A stretch of 64,000 nucleotides of DNA from Prunella strophiata (GCA_036583965.1 JAZBQD010000015.1:22163310-22227309); one strand, 5' to 3'. Numbered from the stretch's first letter, positions 13,040-27,500 are shown. The notes: generated from the sequence alone by a model not told the origin. A program made the numbers and translations.

Positions 13040-16000
13040 CTAAACACATAAGAAAAGAAGGTATTATGCTGTGGTTGTTATTTTAGCTGGATTCTAGGTG
13101 TCATCGTGAGCATAGCACAACAAATTTGTTTTCAGTAGCAGAGAAATGCTTCCTGTGAAAATGTGAATGTAAGCATAAATGAAGGGACCTATCTTTCTGT
13201 ATGGAAATGGCTGAAACAGTTCAAATTATATTCTGAGGCACCAATATCCTGTAGGACTCACAACGTGACTGGTCTCCCCAAATACTTGCTTTCAGACTTC
13301 TGAAGTGACACCTAGAAAGGCAAGCCATCAGCACCATATTGCAGTTTTCATTTGCAGCTCTCCCTTTCTTCTCAGACTCGAGACACTGAAATTCTGTTGC
13401 AGTGGAGAGGATATGAGGTCCTTCGGCTTTAGAATTAGAGGCATCCAAAGCCTTCATAGACTGTGAGGAACAGTCTATTTAAAAGCCAGCTGCTGCCTGT
13501 TCAGAAACACATTATTTTCAATATAGCATATAGTAAATTCTGATATTGATTGGAGGATTGAAATGCCAAGGTTTTCCCCAGACCTGAAGGAATAATATCT
13601 ATTCTAAGGAAAATTTGTGCTTCCAAGGTAAATCTTCACAAGAAACATGAAAGGTAAGATTTTGTGTACAGGCAGCATAATAACATTTGATTTTAGTGTG
13701 TACTTGGAAGAATTTTTTAAGCTGAAAGAACAAATATTAGCAATTTATTTACTTACTATATTTGCTTAGATTGCTCAGTTAAAAATGTCTAATTGGAATT
13801 AAATGCATAATGATTTTACATGAATGAAGATCTCATTAAAAATGCGATCTGGAGAGGCACATAACTTTTTAAAAAGAGTTTATGGTCATGTCAGACAGAA
13901 AAAAAGCTATACTTCAGGCCTCCTTGAATGTGACTAAGAGAACCTATGGCAGGTTTTACTCCTATGCCCAGATCTCATGCCTGAATTTTATGGCTGCCAC
14001 GGGTTATTTACTACAAGAAAATCATTACAAGGGATATGTGATAGCAGCAACTAACAGATCCATGTCACTACCAGCATATATAAGCCTACATTTCAGTAAA
14101 TAATTCTTTTACATTTTTCTATATACAAACCAAAATGTGTACTACAGGTGGCTGTGAATAATTCACACAGGTTTTCAGATGTCCTTTATAGAATTTGCCA
14201 AGAACTGTTTACCACTTCCCCAAAACTTTTTTCTTTTGAGTCAAACAATTCTAAGAGCTATTTACTTTTAACTTAGAAATATATCCAGTAGTTAAAAAAT
14301 TTAATATAAAATCTTTGCTTGATAAAGAAACTGTACATGTTATCATACCCATTATATAACTGTAGATGTCATCCACCCATTTAACTACTGGAAATCAATG
14401 TGCAAATAACCAATCTTGTCATCTCATTGGCAATCACCATTTTTAGATAGTGAAAAACATCTTCAGTTTGTGAAAAATTAAATGTAAATAATTAGGCTTA
14501 CATATGGTGTCTAGGCCTATCATCAAATGCTGTCCTGAGGTTATGAGCTTCAACATGAATCATGATTTACAGACTGTCTGAATATAGTGGGAAAGAAGCA
14601 GGCCAAGAAAAGCACACTGCAGGATAAAATGGACCAGTGATGCTCCAATGCCACAGATACAATTCAAAGGATGTCTCAAAATGTAAATCTTCTTCATCAT
14701 ATGCCCAAGGAGGAAGACTTTATAAAGACAACACAATTTCAGTGTGCTTCTGAAGTTGCCAATAAAAGTTACTTAAGTATAGTGAGCCCTACATAAATGT
14801 GATGCTGTGGTACTCAGCTTCTTTGGTTGAGTTTCCAAAGGAGGACTTCTCTCCATTTTTAGAGTAGATGAAATGAGGAAAGCAATAAGGCCAGGGGAAA
14901 GGACTATTCAGGGCAGTGAAGTGAGGAGAAGAGTGAGCATGGGAACAACATGGACACCTAAAAGAAATCTCTTATCACTCAAAACAACAGAATCCCTAAG
15001 TTCAAGAACTTCATAAACTGCTCCTATTGCAGAATTGCTGTGCTCTTCAGTTGTGTTTTCTTGCATAAATATTTGCATGTGTTTCTAATATGAAACTGAG
15101 TAAACAAACCACCCACAATACATTACACCATATTGTTGTTCTGTAAGAAAGCTATTCAGTTCTGAGAATGTGCTGGAGAGGCATGAAAGCAGGACAGCCT
15201 AGGGAGAGAAACTGACTTAACTGGGGGGAACAAAAAAGAAACAGGTTACAGCTACTTGAAATACCATGTGTCCTTGAGAAAGCTTTCCCATACTGGTCCA
15301 CTAGAAGATAGGATTACTTATTAAAACTACTCACCATCAAATTTGAAAGCTGCAGTCTTAAAAAAAGTTAGATTGGTTTCCCTGCTCCCATTTTTGTACA
15401 TCTACATTGGCATTTCTACTTACACAGAGAGAAACACATGCTGGCAAACATGCTTAAAATACACTGCTTAAAAATAGTGAAGATGCTTTGTCATCATTTG
15501 CCATCTATGATGCAGGAATAACTGCCACTAACAAAGTGAGGTGAGAACCATGCATTCCCCTTGACTAATTCAAAGGAACAAACAAACCAGAAAGATTTTA
15601 AAAAATAATTGCAGGCTCAGCTGCTTCCTTCAGTCATTCTCCCAGTGAATGTATCATCTAAATAAGCATTTTAAACTCAGCATGTAATTTTTTTCAGAAA
15701 GTAATCTCATCTGCTGCATCTTGATATTGTGCCACTTCTCTTGGTATGTACCAGAAAATTAAAACTTCTCTATGTAACCTGCTGCCTAATTCTCTGAACA
15801 TCAAAAGAGACTTTTATCCTTTGCCTTCTTATGACTTGGTTGCAGAGGAGGTAATCTGTCTTTATTATGTCATCTTTAGCTCTTCAATTGAATTTTTAAA
15901 TGAAACATTACAATAAATACTGCATGGGAAAAATTGGCTTTCTATAGCTTGCTATTCTCATTGAATACACAATTAGGCACAATCCTTACCAATACTTCTC

Positions 16001-16133
16001 CTATTTTAAGTTTTTAATTTTAATTCATTTAATTTTTGTTTTCTCTATAAACAATCTAATTTTTGTCTCTGCTAAACTGAACTAAAAATATAAGTACTTG
16101 TCATCTCTAAGGCAAAAACCTGATAAGATGAAA

Positions 16134-17105
16134 TCACAGAATCACAGAACAGACAAGGTTGGAAGGCAGCACAGTGGGGTCATCTGGTCCAACCTCCCTG
16201 CTCCAGCAGGGCCATCCCAGAGCACATGGCACAGGATTGTGTCCAGATGGCTCTTGAATACCTCCAGTGAAGGAGACTCCACAGCCTCTTGGCAATCTGT
16301 TCTACTACACCTGGGCAAGTAAAGAAGTTCTTCCCCATGTTCAGGTGGAGTTTCCTGTGCATCAGTTTCTGCCCATTGCCTCTTGTCCTATTGCTTGGCA
16401 CCACTGAGAAGAGCCTGGCTCCATCCTCTTGACACCCTCCCTTCAGATACTTACAGATATTTATGAGATCCTCTCTCAGTTATCTTCTCACCTTATCTTT
16501 TTCATCCTCTGCATGCTCAAGGAGCTTCACATCTCTCTTGTACTGTGGAGCCCAGAACTGGATGCTGTGTTCCACTTGTAGCCTCACCAAGGTCTGCACA
16601 GAAGGGCAGGGTCACCTCCCTCAACCTGCTGCCAGTGCTCATCCTAGTGCACCCCAGGGTACCTTGGGCCTTCTCAGAGCACACTGCTAGCTCATGGACA
16701 GCTTGCTGTCTATCAGGTCCCTCAGGTCCTTCTCCATGAAGCTGTTTTCCAGCAGGTCAGCCCCCAGCCTGCACTGGTGCCTGGGGTTATTCCTCCCCAA
16801 GTGCAGAACCCTGCATTCACCTTTGTTGAGTTTCAAATGGTTCTTCTGTGCCCATCTCTCCAGCCTGTCAGGGTCATTCTGAAGGGCTGCACAGCACTCT
16901 GGGCTATCAGCTGCTCCTCCCAGCTTTGTGGTGTTGGGGAATTTGCTGAGGAGGCCTCTGCCCCTTCACCCAAGTTATTGGTGAAAAGCTAAACAATACT
17001 GGGACCAGTACTAGACCTTGGGGGACACCACCAGTGACAGGCCTCCAACCAGACCCTGTGCCACTGATTACTGTCCCACCCTCTGGGGTCTGTCATTTAG
17101 CCTGT
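16134..17105 (-). mobile_element. CR1 LINE, about 970 bp, minus orientation
   Basis: The element begins at the left with the reversed CR1 terminus (AATCACAGAATCACAGAAC) and the GGTTGGAAGG block. It continues with CCATCCCAGAGCACATGGCA-like, TGTTTTCCAGCAGGTCAGCC-like and TTGGGGGACACCACCAGTGA blocks of reversed avian CR1, up to about 17105. It lies in the same direction as CPQ. The copy is 5'-truncated and riddled with stops; the short plus-strand reading frames over it are not genes. Confidence 0.9.
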
Positions 17106-18807
17106 AAGTACTGTAAACTCTTTCCATTAAGAAAACAAGCCCTTGTAACATATACAACTGGTACTTCTGTTGGTGGGAAACATCTTTCTTCTAGGATAGC
17201 CACTGGCAATCCCAGGCAGGTATACCTTACAGTAGTTACTTATTCAGTCAAAATCCCAATTGTTAATTCTTACCAGATGTTAAACTAGACTGCAACATCT
17301 CATGACTAATCCATTGAGTCACGGATGGCAATCCCTCTCACTCAGCTTAAGCAGGGACATACCTGAAAGTTTAATGCAGGGAACAGCTACCCTAAAAGCC
17401 TTCAGTACTTTGGGGCTGTTTAAAATAGAGTATTACTTGTCTAACAGCTCATTTACTGGTTTTTTGTGCCACTGAGAAGAATCACCACTTTACAGGAAAA
17501 ATACCAAAGTCTGTAATGACAAAGCACTTGACTAATGGTTCATTTGTTCCAGTGATAAGGGACATCAGTTAATCTGACATTGTGTTTTCAGCTTTCTGTT
17601 ATTGATTTACTCTTAACTTTAAGAAACAACAACACTTGTATTCCAGTATTTGTCCCAGAGCAGTTGGGAAACAAGTATAGCATGGCAATCATGTTGTAGA
17701 ACTCACAGGGAAGTGGTGGTCATCCCACTTGCAGTACTAAAAAAAGGTTTAAATCAGCATCCAGATTTTTTTAGGCAGGCAACTAACACTACAGGGAAGA
17801 CAAGAAAAAACACTGGAAATACCTAAGTGCATGTGACAGCTAGAAAAGAAAAAAAAAGTAAAATAAATAACATCCTCTAAGTATTCAATAATATATAAAC
17901 ATGATGTAGTGTAATTTTGAGTTGCTGTTTAGTATGAAGGTAATTTAATGAAGCAAAACAGGATAAATTGAAACTAGAGAAAAAGCACCACAACAGCTGC
18001 TAGGAAGCAGAGATGTGCCAGCATCAAGGCATAATAAACACCAGCCACAAGCATGATCATACCATTTACACTCTTTCTGAATGAAGACACGGAAAATCGG
18101 GAACACTATGAGTTATTCATTTCTGTAAATTATCCCATCATTATATGGGAGAAAGCTGATGTAAAGCTGAAGATTTAGAAGCACAATTTTCCCAGATGAC
18201 AAGGTACAAAAAAGGCTCATCCTTTTGTTACAAGATAAAAAATTCTTCTGCCACATTTTATGGGAAAGCAGTATGTAAAAAAGTCCTACAGGTTTAGGGG
18301 TTTGTTCTTTAGGACAGTTACAAGTTCTGACCTTCTGAGAAGCCAATGACAAAAGTCCCAGTAACTTCAAAAGCCCTGGAGCAATTTGGTCATGTACTTA
18401 TTAGCACTTCACTCAGTAAAAACATGCTCCTGTCATGTCTTGCCTTGTACAATACCATGACTGTTTCCTCTACAATGATTTGCCAGCACTCACAGAGATG
18501 ACCATTCAGTATTGTAAGTTTCCTGGGATGATAGACAAGAGAAAGCAGAGAGCTTTGAACATAGGCAGCAAGGCTAAGTAAGGTATGCCTGGTCTTGTCT
18601 TGGGAGGTTTTTTTCCTTTGATAAATAGGCATATCAAAGAGAAGTTCTCTTTCTGGAAAACGTTCCATAACTTTAAACCTTTTACTGCTCAAATGCAAAA
18701 GTATCAAAACAATGTCTATGGCTCTGAATGATCATCCCACCACTGTCCTTTTTTGAGAGGATTTAGGTTTTCACTAGAAAATAGGCAGCAATGCCAAAAT
18801 TAAAAAT

Positions 18808-18844
18808 TGTGGTTTACATCTTTCAAACAAGGATGTAAACCACA
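18808..18844. repeat. Perfect 13-bp inverted repeat with 11-base loop
   Basis: TGTGGTTTACATC at 18808-18820 is followed after 11 bases by its exact reverse complement at 18832-18844. The arms contain TGTGGTTT (RUNX-type site) and GTAAAC (forkhead core). It could form a hairpin in RNA, but the stem is short for a microRNA precursor. Function is unknown. Confidence 0.75.
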
Positions 18845-19354
18845 TTACTCTTTCAGGAAGCTATTTCTGCAACTTTCAACAAAAGATAAGTGAAAATAAA
18901 TTTGAAGCACCTTAGAAATTATCACAGCATATACATAATTTTCTACATCCTTCACATCTGCAGGGAGTTTTGACAGGAGGAAGCCAACTTTCTTACAATT
19001 GAACATCCCAATGGACCAAGGACCTGTGGATGGGTGAATCTGCCTGAAGCATGCACTGGAAGCAGTGATCCTCAGAAGATTCTATATCAGAATCTCAACC
19101 AGATTCAACTGGCAGCTCTGCTGAGGAAAAAAAAGAAGAAAGATGCACAGAGAAAAGTTTTTCTAACACTAGACATGTATGAATTTTATCTACATGGAAT
19201 GAAGACTAGATATCCAGGAGACATGCTGTCATGACTGATTTGGGGTCTTCCATCCTTCTTGTGTTTTAGCAAAATCTGTATTTCCTTACAGCTGTCACAA
19301 GAAAGCTTATTCCTAAATAAGGAACATTTAAGCCTAGTATAAGGAATATAAGCC

Positions 19355-19379
19355 TAGTATTTAGTATTCCTAAATACTA
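19355..19379. repeat. 10-bp inverted repeat beside a duplicated 11-mer
   Basis: TAGTATTTAG (19355-19364) pairs with CTAAATACTA (19370-19379) across a 5-base loop. Just upstream, AAGCCTAGTAT occurs twice (19330-19340 and 19350-19360), the second copy overlapping the left arm. It is AT-rich and probably arose by local duplication. Confidence 0.6.
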
Positions 19380-22300
19380 CGGAATTAGGAATTCCCATGG
19401 ACCTAGACCTGGTGTAAAAGATAATTCTGTAACTACGCTAGCTTTACTGTGCTTAATGCAATCAGTGGTGCTACTGCCTGTTGTGATACTGGAGAACACA
19501 ATGTGATTACTTCCTTTCTGTAGTTTTTCACTCTTTCTGCATTTCTTTCCCTTTGCAATGAAAGGAATCAACAGGACATCAGTGACCTAAAAAGGCAGCA
19601 GTAATTTTACATAATTTTTGATTACAGAGAGTATTGCCTGAGGAAAGTCAAAAGGCTAATGGTCAACACATTTTCGTGGCATAAAAGAATCCCCAATAAA
19701 GTCTTTTATATGTTTGGTTCAAATCAGACACAAATTCATGTCTTAAATTTCACCAGAATACTTGGTACCTCAGGATATAAAGTCTTCTGAAAACTATGGT
19801 TTTAAAGAGACAATATCTTCTGGAGAAGAATCATTTCACCTGAAAGTGACAAGATATTTTTTTGAAATTTGCTTCTTAGAAAAAGCAACTCATTAGCAAA
19901 TCACAGTAGAAATCTTGTGTGATCATCAACAAAGTGTACTTAAACTAACATGAAATAAATGCCAGCATTTCAGAAAGTCCTGTTTTCATGCAGACACAGT
20001 TCGAAGCAAAATATCAGATCTTGGTAATAAATACAAAAAAGAAACCATAGTAAACACTGGTGATTTATTTTTGTTGATGTAGTTAAACCTTTACAAAAAA
20101 GTTAAAATACTGTATGGTATTTGCACCAGAAATTGAGGTAAGTACTGTAAATATCATTAATATAAGAATACCAACATGCAGAAATATTGAGAATGCCTTC
20201 TGTAATGGGGTTTGAATTGAATTAATAACATATTAATGTCTCCAGTGATCACAACCATGTTACTAAAGTAAACTTGAATGTGGCCTAGGATCTCTTAGTC
20301 TTCTCATTATGAAATATATTTGCTTTCCCAAGAGATTGTATGCAATACTTCTATTCCAAAATAAATATTATCAGTCATTCATAGTTCCTTAATTCAGCTG
20401 GGTAAATAACTGTAACCTTGTTTCATGGTACACAGACCTTTCACAGAATCTAGTCCAAAGCAATGAAAAGGAGGACAGACACTTCATTACATCTATTTCT
20501 TTCTCCCTTCACAAGAGACAGCGTGTAAGAGTAAACACACAAAAATCTTCACCCTGGCTGAGGGCACTCAGGTATCGTTGGAAAAGGCTGTAGCAGAATC
20601 TGTACTGAAGAGTTGCATCATGAGGCCTTCTAGAATTATGTTCCTCTAATTCTTCAATTTGACTTGTATGAGAAAGTAGTGTTGCAATGTTTCATGATTC
20701 TGAAGCTATTTATTGTATTGGCTGTACAGAAGAGCCCTACTCAGCAATTGGGTCACACAACACTAAGCACTGGAAGAAGACTTCAGATGTAGTGTCAAAC
20801 TCCAAGCTCTGCAGTCTGATTTCTACTTAAATCCTTTAATTTCACTGCTCTTTATCAAGATAAGGATCTTTAAGGAAAATCAACTCTTTTTCTAGTCTGG
20901 GATTAAATCTAATTCTTGGCTGACAGCTAAAAGCAGTAAGCAGTTCAACTGGAAATCTCCTTTGGAAGCAAAGGTGCTGGTAATTCCCCTGAGAGGCTTC
21001 TACCCCATGGTCAAGACTGAGCAGGTGCTCTGTGGTGTCCTGATGGGTGGCAGGTACCTTTGCACTAATGGAGGCACTGAAACTGCTGGAATGTACAGGG
21101 CTTTCAACTCTTGGAAATGGCTTAGAAAAATCATGCAAAGGAAACAATGGACAAGGACCATGTGATGCTCTCCAGAAAAATATCTGACAAACCAAAAGCA
21201 CAGTTGTGTGAGTAATGTATGTGTCTGAGCTTCACCTGACTGTAGCTGGGCAAATACACTTTTCCTAAGCAGATATTTACTGGATGCTATCAGAAGCTGG
21301 AGACAGCACTAGATTGTCTAGAGCACTAGAAGCTTTTGATCAACAAATATGGCAGCTCTTCCATTCTCATAGAGGTCTGAACAGCTAATATACCCTATCA
21401 CTAGCTTTAATAATCAGAAATTATAATACTGGGATCTAGAGAAAAACCTGAGTGTTGTAAATAATGCTATTACACGGGGATATGTATTAATTATTGGCAC
21501 CATAGTAAAACCACTATGCTGCTATCTCAGTTATTTCTGCAGTAACTTATCCACTTTCTAGCAGTGACAACCTACAATGATGGATGAGGAAGAAGGACCT
21601 GAACTTAAATTGAAAGAAATAATAAATAAGTGAAATAAAAAATAAGAGCATCTGTACTTGTCCAGTACTATATTGTCTTCATTTCTTCTCCCCTGCCACA
21701 TTTCCACTGACATGAGGAGGTAATTTACTACGCCAAGGAAATTCATGTCTGCCTGTGCTGAATTACTGCATTCATATTTCTACTTGTTTGTAGCAAACTA
21801 AACTCATAAGTCCAGCTATGTAGATGAGTCATACAGGCTGTCTTTCATTTTACAAGGCATCTTTAAATACCACTCTTATTTAACTTGTACTCATTACTAT
21901 CAGCAAGCAATGTGTGTGCCATACTATCCTAATTGCCAGAAATTTGAGCAAGTAAATCATTAAAAGGTTAAGTTATTTTTCATGCTAAATTTAATGTACA
22001 GTATTAATCAACTTTATTTCATTATTATGAGTAATGCAACGTCCTATAGTGAAATCGATTTATAATTATGCCAGATCACATGGCAGGGGGGAAACAAGAA
22101 CAACAAACAACAGACGGATGTCATTTCAGCTTAAATTCTCCATGTAAATTACAAACTGGTAAGTCAGACAGGGCTTTCTTTGCAGAGCACAATACCCAGA
22201 TGGAATCTCACCAACAGAGCAAGAACTGAGACACATCTTTGTCTCAACAGTTTTAAAAGCAAAGTAACCAAATATCTTGCAAGCAACACCCAGCCTGCTC

Positions 22301-23908
22301 TATATTTCCCTATTTGATCCTTAGGCTTGCTTTTGGGTATTATTTCTGAATAGAAATCTTTGAGAAAACAGTGAAACAAAGCCATTTTGGCAAAGTATGA
22401 GACATGCATGAGACAATTTCATGTGCTGCTGATATCACCACCAGATGATGGATCTCATTGTCCAACATGGGCATCTAAAGAAGTAAATCTTCAGATATAT
22501 TTCTGATGAGTGGTGTGCATTAGGCACAGAGCATCCTTCCAGCTCCTCCAAAATGCAGTTCTGTACATAAGAAGCATGTCTTTAATGTGCTACTTATTCT
22601 AGAATATTTTATTCTAGTATAATCCAGCTGAATATCAGAGTACCAGTGGTAAATCCAGAGTCCTTAACATATACTAAACTGCAACCTGTCACCTCCCTGA
22701 AGGTGAGAAAGCAAGTTCTTGGGTACCTCTTCCAAAATAAATGACAGAGCTGAGTTATCCCTGTAATTTGGAGATACAAGGAGGCACAACATTATACATA
22801 GGTAGTTAAATATATTTCTTAGCAATATGAAACTAGTTAGTGGGAAATATTTGATTGTTCATCAATTAGTCAGAAAACTCTAACTGCTCTAAACCTACCT
22901 CTGACAACTCTGTTGCAGATGCAAGTTGATCTAATTTGGTTCATCACAATGAATTTGATTCAAAGTGAGGTTTCCATTTATTTGTTCTGATATGTTGCTT
23001 AGCATTAAAAAATGCTCTTAAGAAGCATTGCTTGCAAGTCTGCTTTCCTGCTGTTGTAGAAAAGGTAACTTCCTAGGCACATTTGCATTCACCTTGTCTC
23101 TGCCTTGGATGCACTAGCCATTGTTGAGAGTTATACTATGCAATAAGGAAGAAGAATAAAATATTACTTTAGAATAGTTACACAGGTACAGCATAATTTT
23201 TGTGTGGAAAAAAAAAACCCTAAACACACACATATTCCAAAGACTCATCTCCAAAATAGTTTTGGCAACTTCCCTTTATCTCATGATGTATTTTGAAATG
23301 GCAGCTGTTGGCAGGAGAGATAGATGTTATATTTTTATCCTCATAGCCATAAGTCATAGAATTTGTGTGTTCTTTGCATCACCAGAAATCAACCTTTTAG
23401 GATGTTCCAGATCCCACAAAACTTACAATTGGTAAGTACATTATAGACTACACACTATCAAGATAAGGTAGAAAATACTTTTCTTTGTATTATTTTATGT
23501 TTCACATTGTAAAATATTATGGGAAAATGCAATGAAGCAGAAATACGTAAGGCAAACAAAATTTATTTATATTGCAAACATATGTGGACCATTCATCATT
23601 CATTCTCAGAAGGTTAGCTATGTTTGAAAGCTATGGCAGAGATCACCATGAAATATCTGTTTCAGAACACTTTTCTGACAAAGTATCTTAGGTGAAGTGG
23701 AACACACACATGTGTGGTTGCATGGCTTATTGTTCAATGTGAAATTAGGTTTACATTATGATTAAACTCAGAAAATATAGTTTCAGGCAGAACTGGAATC
23801 ACTGGTTTTGGTGAGATATTAAGCTGAACATCTTGACAAAAATAGTAGTCAAGTCATAAGACTGGGGAGAAAAGTGCTGTCAAGAAAATGGTGAAAAGAC
23901 ATATTTAC

Positions 23909-24000
23909 CTTGTGCAACTGATAGTATTGCTTGGCACCCACTCCTCCTTGCTCTTCTCCTGTCCATAGCACCAAGCGCAGTGTCCTTTTTGGACGAAGCC
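23909..24000 (-). CDS. CPQ: CPQ internal exon with catalytic Glu-Glu pair
   Basis: This 92-bp exon supplies the last two bases of a split glycine codon and then 30 residues, starting LRPKRTLRLVLWTGEEQGGV and ending QYYQLHK. It corresponds to human CPQ residues 321-351. The two glutamates of TGEEQGG are the general-base catalytic Glu (human Glu336) and a zinc ligand (human Glu337); both are present. The window has Gly where human CPQ has Ala just before the pair. Splice sites are good: the acceptor ends TGTTTTAG and the donor is AAG followed by GTAAAT. The exon enters in phase 1 and leaves in phase 0. Longer open frames over this stretch are in other frames and are not the protein. Confidence 0.95.
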
Positions 24001-24830
24001 CTAAAACACAGTTTAAATATTGTTTTTAGTACTAAATACAGATATATTTTGAGCATTCTTTGCATTGGTCTCCAGCCTCCAATGGATGAAAAGCCTGTAT
24101 TTCCACAAACCAAACATAACCTATATCAAGTGTGGGTTTTTCTGTGAAAGACTGGGGTGTGGGGAGAGAGCCCACATGAGGAAGAAGTGGGCAGCTGAGG
24201 TGCTACCAGTTGCAGTAGCTACAAGAGAAGCACATTTCAGGGACATACTGAAAGGGTCTGAAAACCACACCAGAAAGTAACTACCTTGATAGATTTCTGA
24301 AACATGTGCTGCTGTCATTGGGGTGGTCTGCCATAAGTAATACCTATCCACTCGTGGCAGATCCAAATCAAATTTTCATGGAAACTACCATTGCTGTGTC
24401 ATGGTTAATTTATTACAATTAATTGAAAATGAGCTGCTGGATTTTTATGAGAAATGTTTATCCATTTCAAGAACTGAGGGGCTATGTAATATTATTTTGC
24501 TTTTTATCAGAGAAATGAAAAGCAGCAATCTGTACTTTAGAATCTGAAAGAGTCAGCTGCTGAATGTATGCACGACTTTCTGAAACAAGGCAAACATGAA
24601 GTCATTTTCTATTTTGCTACAGTAGCTCAATCAGAAAGATAAGTTCTCCGATAAATTTTGAAGCCATTTTTGCCATGGCAGAACTGATCAGATAGAAGTT
24701 GCTCCCCTCTATTTATTTGGTTGCTCCTATTCATAAATTAATACATTGAGAGAAACTTGATAGCATGGAAGAGCAAACAGATAAAGAAAAAAACTGTTCT
24801 CTGTGCAGTGGAATGCTAATTATGCTAGAG

Positions 24831-24852
24831 AAAAAAAAAAAAAAAGAAAAAA
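24831..24852. repeat. A-rich homopolymer tract
   Basis: A run of about 15 A, one G, then more A. No LINE or processed-gene body was recognised next to it. Confidence 0.9.
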
Positions 24853-26193
24853 CATGAGGAGATTATCACAAGTGATAAAGTACCACACACACTTTTGTGC
24901 TGAGGAGAAGTAATATCAGTATCACTGTCAAAACTTATTTCATTTCCTAACTGAAATGGATGAAGACTGCCAATAGACTTGACCTCCATTAATTTTTTTC
25001 CTTTGACACAATGAATATGATCTGAACATTTCTTCTTGAAGCTACATGCTAACAATCCTCAGAACTGAAGGCAGACTATAGAAGGAATACCCCAAATCTG
25101 AATAAAAGAGCTTAGATTTTCCAATATTTCATAAAGAAGTGCAAACAAGTTTAAAGGTGTGTTTTCTGAAAGTTGATCAGTTGGCTGTAAACAGAAAGGT
25201 TGTCAAACTTCATAACTTTAAAGACAATCTTCTGAAAACTTCCCAGTGGATTCCCTGCTCTCCTAAATCACAACAGTAAAGGATTAGCCTCCTTTGCTTT
25301 TCAAATTAGTGATATGGCTTATGAGGTAAAATTGAGATGATAAAATAGCTCTCAGTTTAAAGTCAGAAAGATTGAAGCCCAAGATAACCCAAAATGTGCC
25401 AGCAGCTTGGTTGGAAGAGGTGGTTATAAAAAAGAAGTGCTGGTATAAAGCACAGAGGCCAGTGCTGCAGTATGGCTCCAGCAGCACTGCAGTTTAAGTG
25501 GAAAAAGGAGGTTTATTTGTCATATCACAAAATGCAAAGTGAAGTCTAATCTCCAGCCCATCACACCAAACCTGTGAGTGTAGCTTTGGTAGGAAATGCT
25601 TAAGACAGGGAAGCAGCATCTTCTGGCTCCTCCCAGTTAAAAATCAAGCTGCTTTAGTCTGCCACTGCTGCCCTAAGGGGGACTTGGGTCAGTGATCAGG
25701 GGGTCCTCATGGCTGGCTCAGACGGGCTGTAACCTCAGCTCCTGCTCTCCAGGAGCTGGAGATGGTCTCAGCTCACTTGTGGAAAAGACATTTGAGATTC
25801 TTATGGCCCCCTTCCCACCCATCACTGCATCTGTCCATTGAAGCAGAGGAAATAAAAAAGCCCTGCTGAGCTTTGGTCTTTCCAGTCTGGGACGTGGTGT
25901 ATCAGCTCTTCCCATCTCACAGATTCCTGTCAACAAATTCATTTGTGTGTTCCACTGAAATTAAATGGGCAACTTGAAAAAAAATAAAAATACATAAGCT
26001 ATGGAGGCAGTTATTTTAAATACAAACAAAGTCTATAGAGGAAAATTTAATTTCCTCATTATCTTAATCTGAAAGTGATAAGTATTTATCTACCTGTTAT
26101 TAAAAACAGCTAATCTGACCAAAGAATAGCAAACAAATCCAGTATCCAGAAGTAAAATTGCTGAGAATATTCTCAATGCATGTTTTTATTAGG

Positions 26194-26211
26194 AAAAAAA
26201 AAAAAAAAAAA
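26194..26211. repeat. Poly(A) tract
   Basis: An uninterrupted run of 18 A. No retrogene was recognised upstream on the plus strand. Confidence 0.9.
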
Positions 26212-27500
26212 GAAGTACTGTATTCAAGTCACAAAAGTTTTCAAAGTAAGCTTAACTACTTTGGTTTGATTCTTAAAAACTACTGGTTCCTAAGCAAGGT
26301 ATCATCTTCACAAAATCCAAGGTCTTTCAGATCACAGCCCAAATATGTATTGAAAAGACACAAAAACAGTATTTGGGCTAGGAAACTGGTTTATGATGGT
26401 TGCAACCTATAGGGGGGTGGGTAGGCAATTTTAAAACTAAGGAAAACTGTTACACTGAATAAAATTGCACCTCTTTCTTTGTTATCTGAATAAATTGCTT
26501 ATTACCTAGCATTAAAAATAAAGAGACTATCAGAAGAAAACACCTACAGAAGAATTTCCAAATCTCCAATGTTTTAGAAAAAATGTATTATCTTTTTTTT
26601 CCCCCTTCTACCTTGCCCTTAACTGAAATAAAATCATAGTTTACCACAAAGGTGCATTTTGGTGATCAGCCTCTATATTCTTATGGTTTATCTCAAGCAT
26701 AAAAGATACTATGGGCATGTGGAATCACAAGCTAAAGAATGAAATGAAAACATCAATATGGTCGATCTGTGACTAAGGATACATCTGTAGCAAGCACAGC
26801 AGGACACCCCTCTATCACACTCCCTCTGTGCTGGAGTGGCTGCTATCCTTTCCTTCTCCTTGGGTACCACAAATACTTCTGTCATACCAATCTGCAGGGC
26901 TTATTGACTCCATTTTCTGTTTCTTTTAAATCATCATAGATTGCCCACATTCATAGATAACAGCAGCAAGACCTGAATTTTATGTCCTACATGTCTTGCT
27001 CATGCTTGACAGAATTGAGACATTTCCACATGGCAGAACTGAAATGTAATGTTTTTTGTACTTGCAGAGACAAATCATAATGGCCTGTCACATGTAAAGC
27101 AAAAAAAATAAACCCACTTCATTCTCAATATAGCCTACAAGTCAGGAAGGAGAACTTGAATAATCTTTTTTTTTTAAATCAAAATAGAGATCAGTACAAT
27201 AAATGCAAAATTTCCTTCAGTAACTCTTTTCCTGCTTTATAAACATAAATCCTTACTGATGGGGAAGATCACAAAGATAAAATATTTTCTAAGACAGTGT
27301 GCAGATGACTAACAGGCTTCTTCAATGTCATTTTAAGACTGACCAGCTTACAAAAACATAAAAAGCATTCCACCTTTGTAAAAATAGATATTTTCCCTGC
27401 AAAACAAGGCACTGGGATCACACAAAAGCAAATCAAATAGCTGTTCAGCTTCTGTGAGGCACACAAGCAAACTGCAAATGGATGTGAGCAGATTAACAGG

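Larger units (their letters stand above)
13040..23908 (-). other. CPQ: CPQ intron of 10.9 kb
   Basis: This intron separates the catalytic-Glu exon from the zinc-Asp exon and is phase 0. It contains one CR1 at 16.1-17.1 kb in the same orientation as the gene, a 13-bp inverted repeat at 18808-18844 and a short hairpin at 19355-19379. The rest is AT-rich unique sequence without recognisable coding or RNA genes. Confidence 0.85.

Noticed and set aside
23880..24113. Minus-strand open frame of 77 codons overlapping a CPQ exon
   Set aside because: It reads the exon in the wrong frame; the CPQ frame gives LVLWTGEEQGG with proper splice sites.
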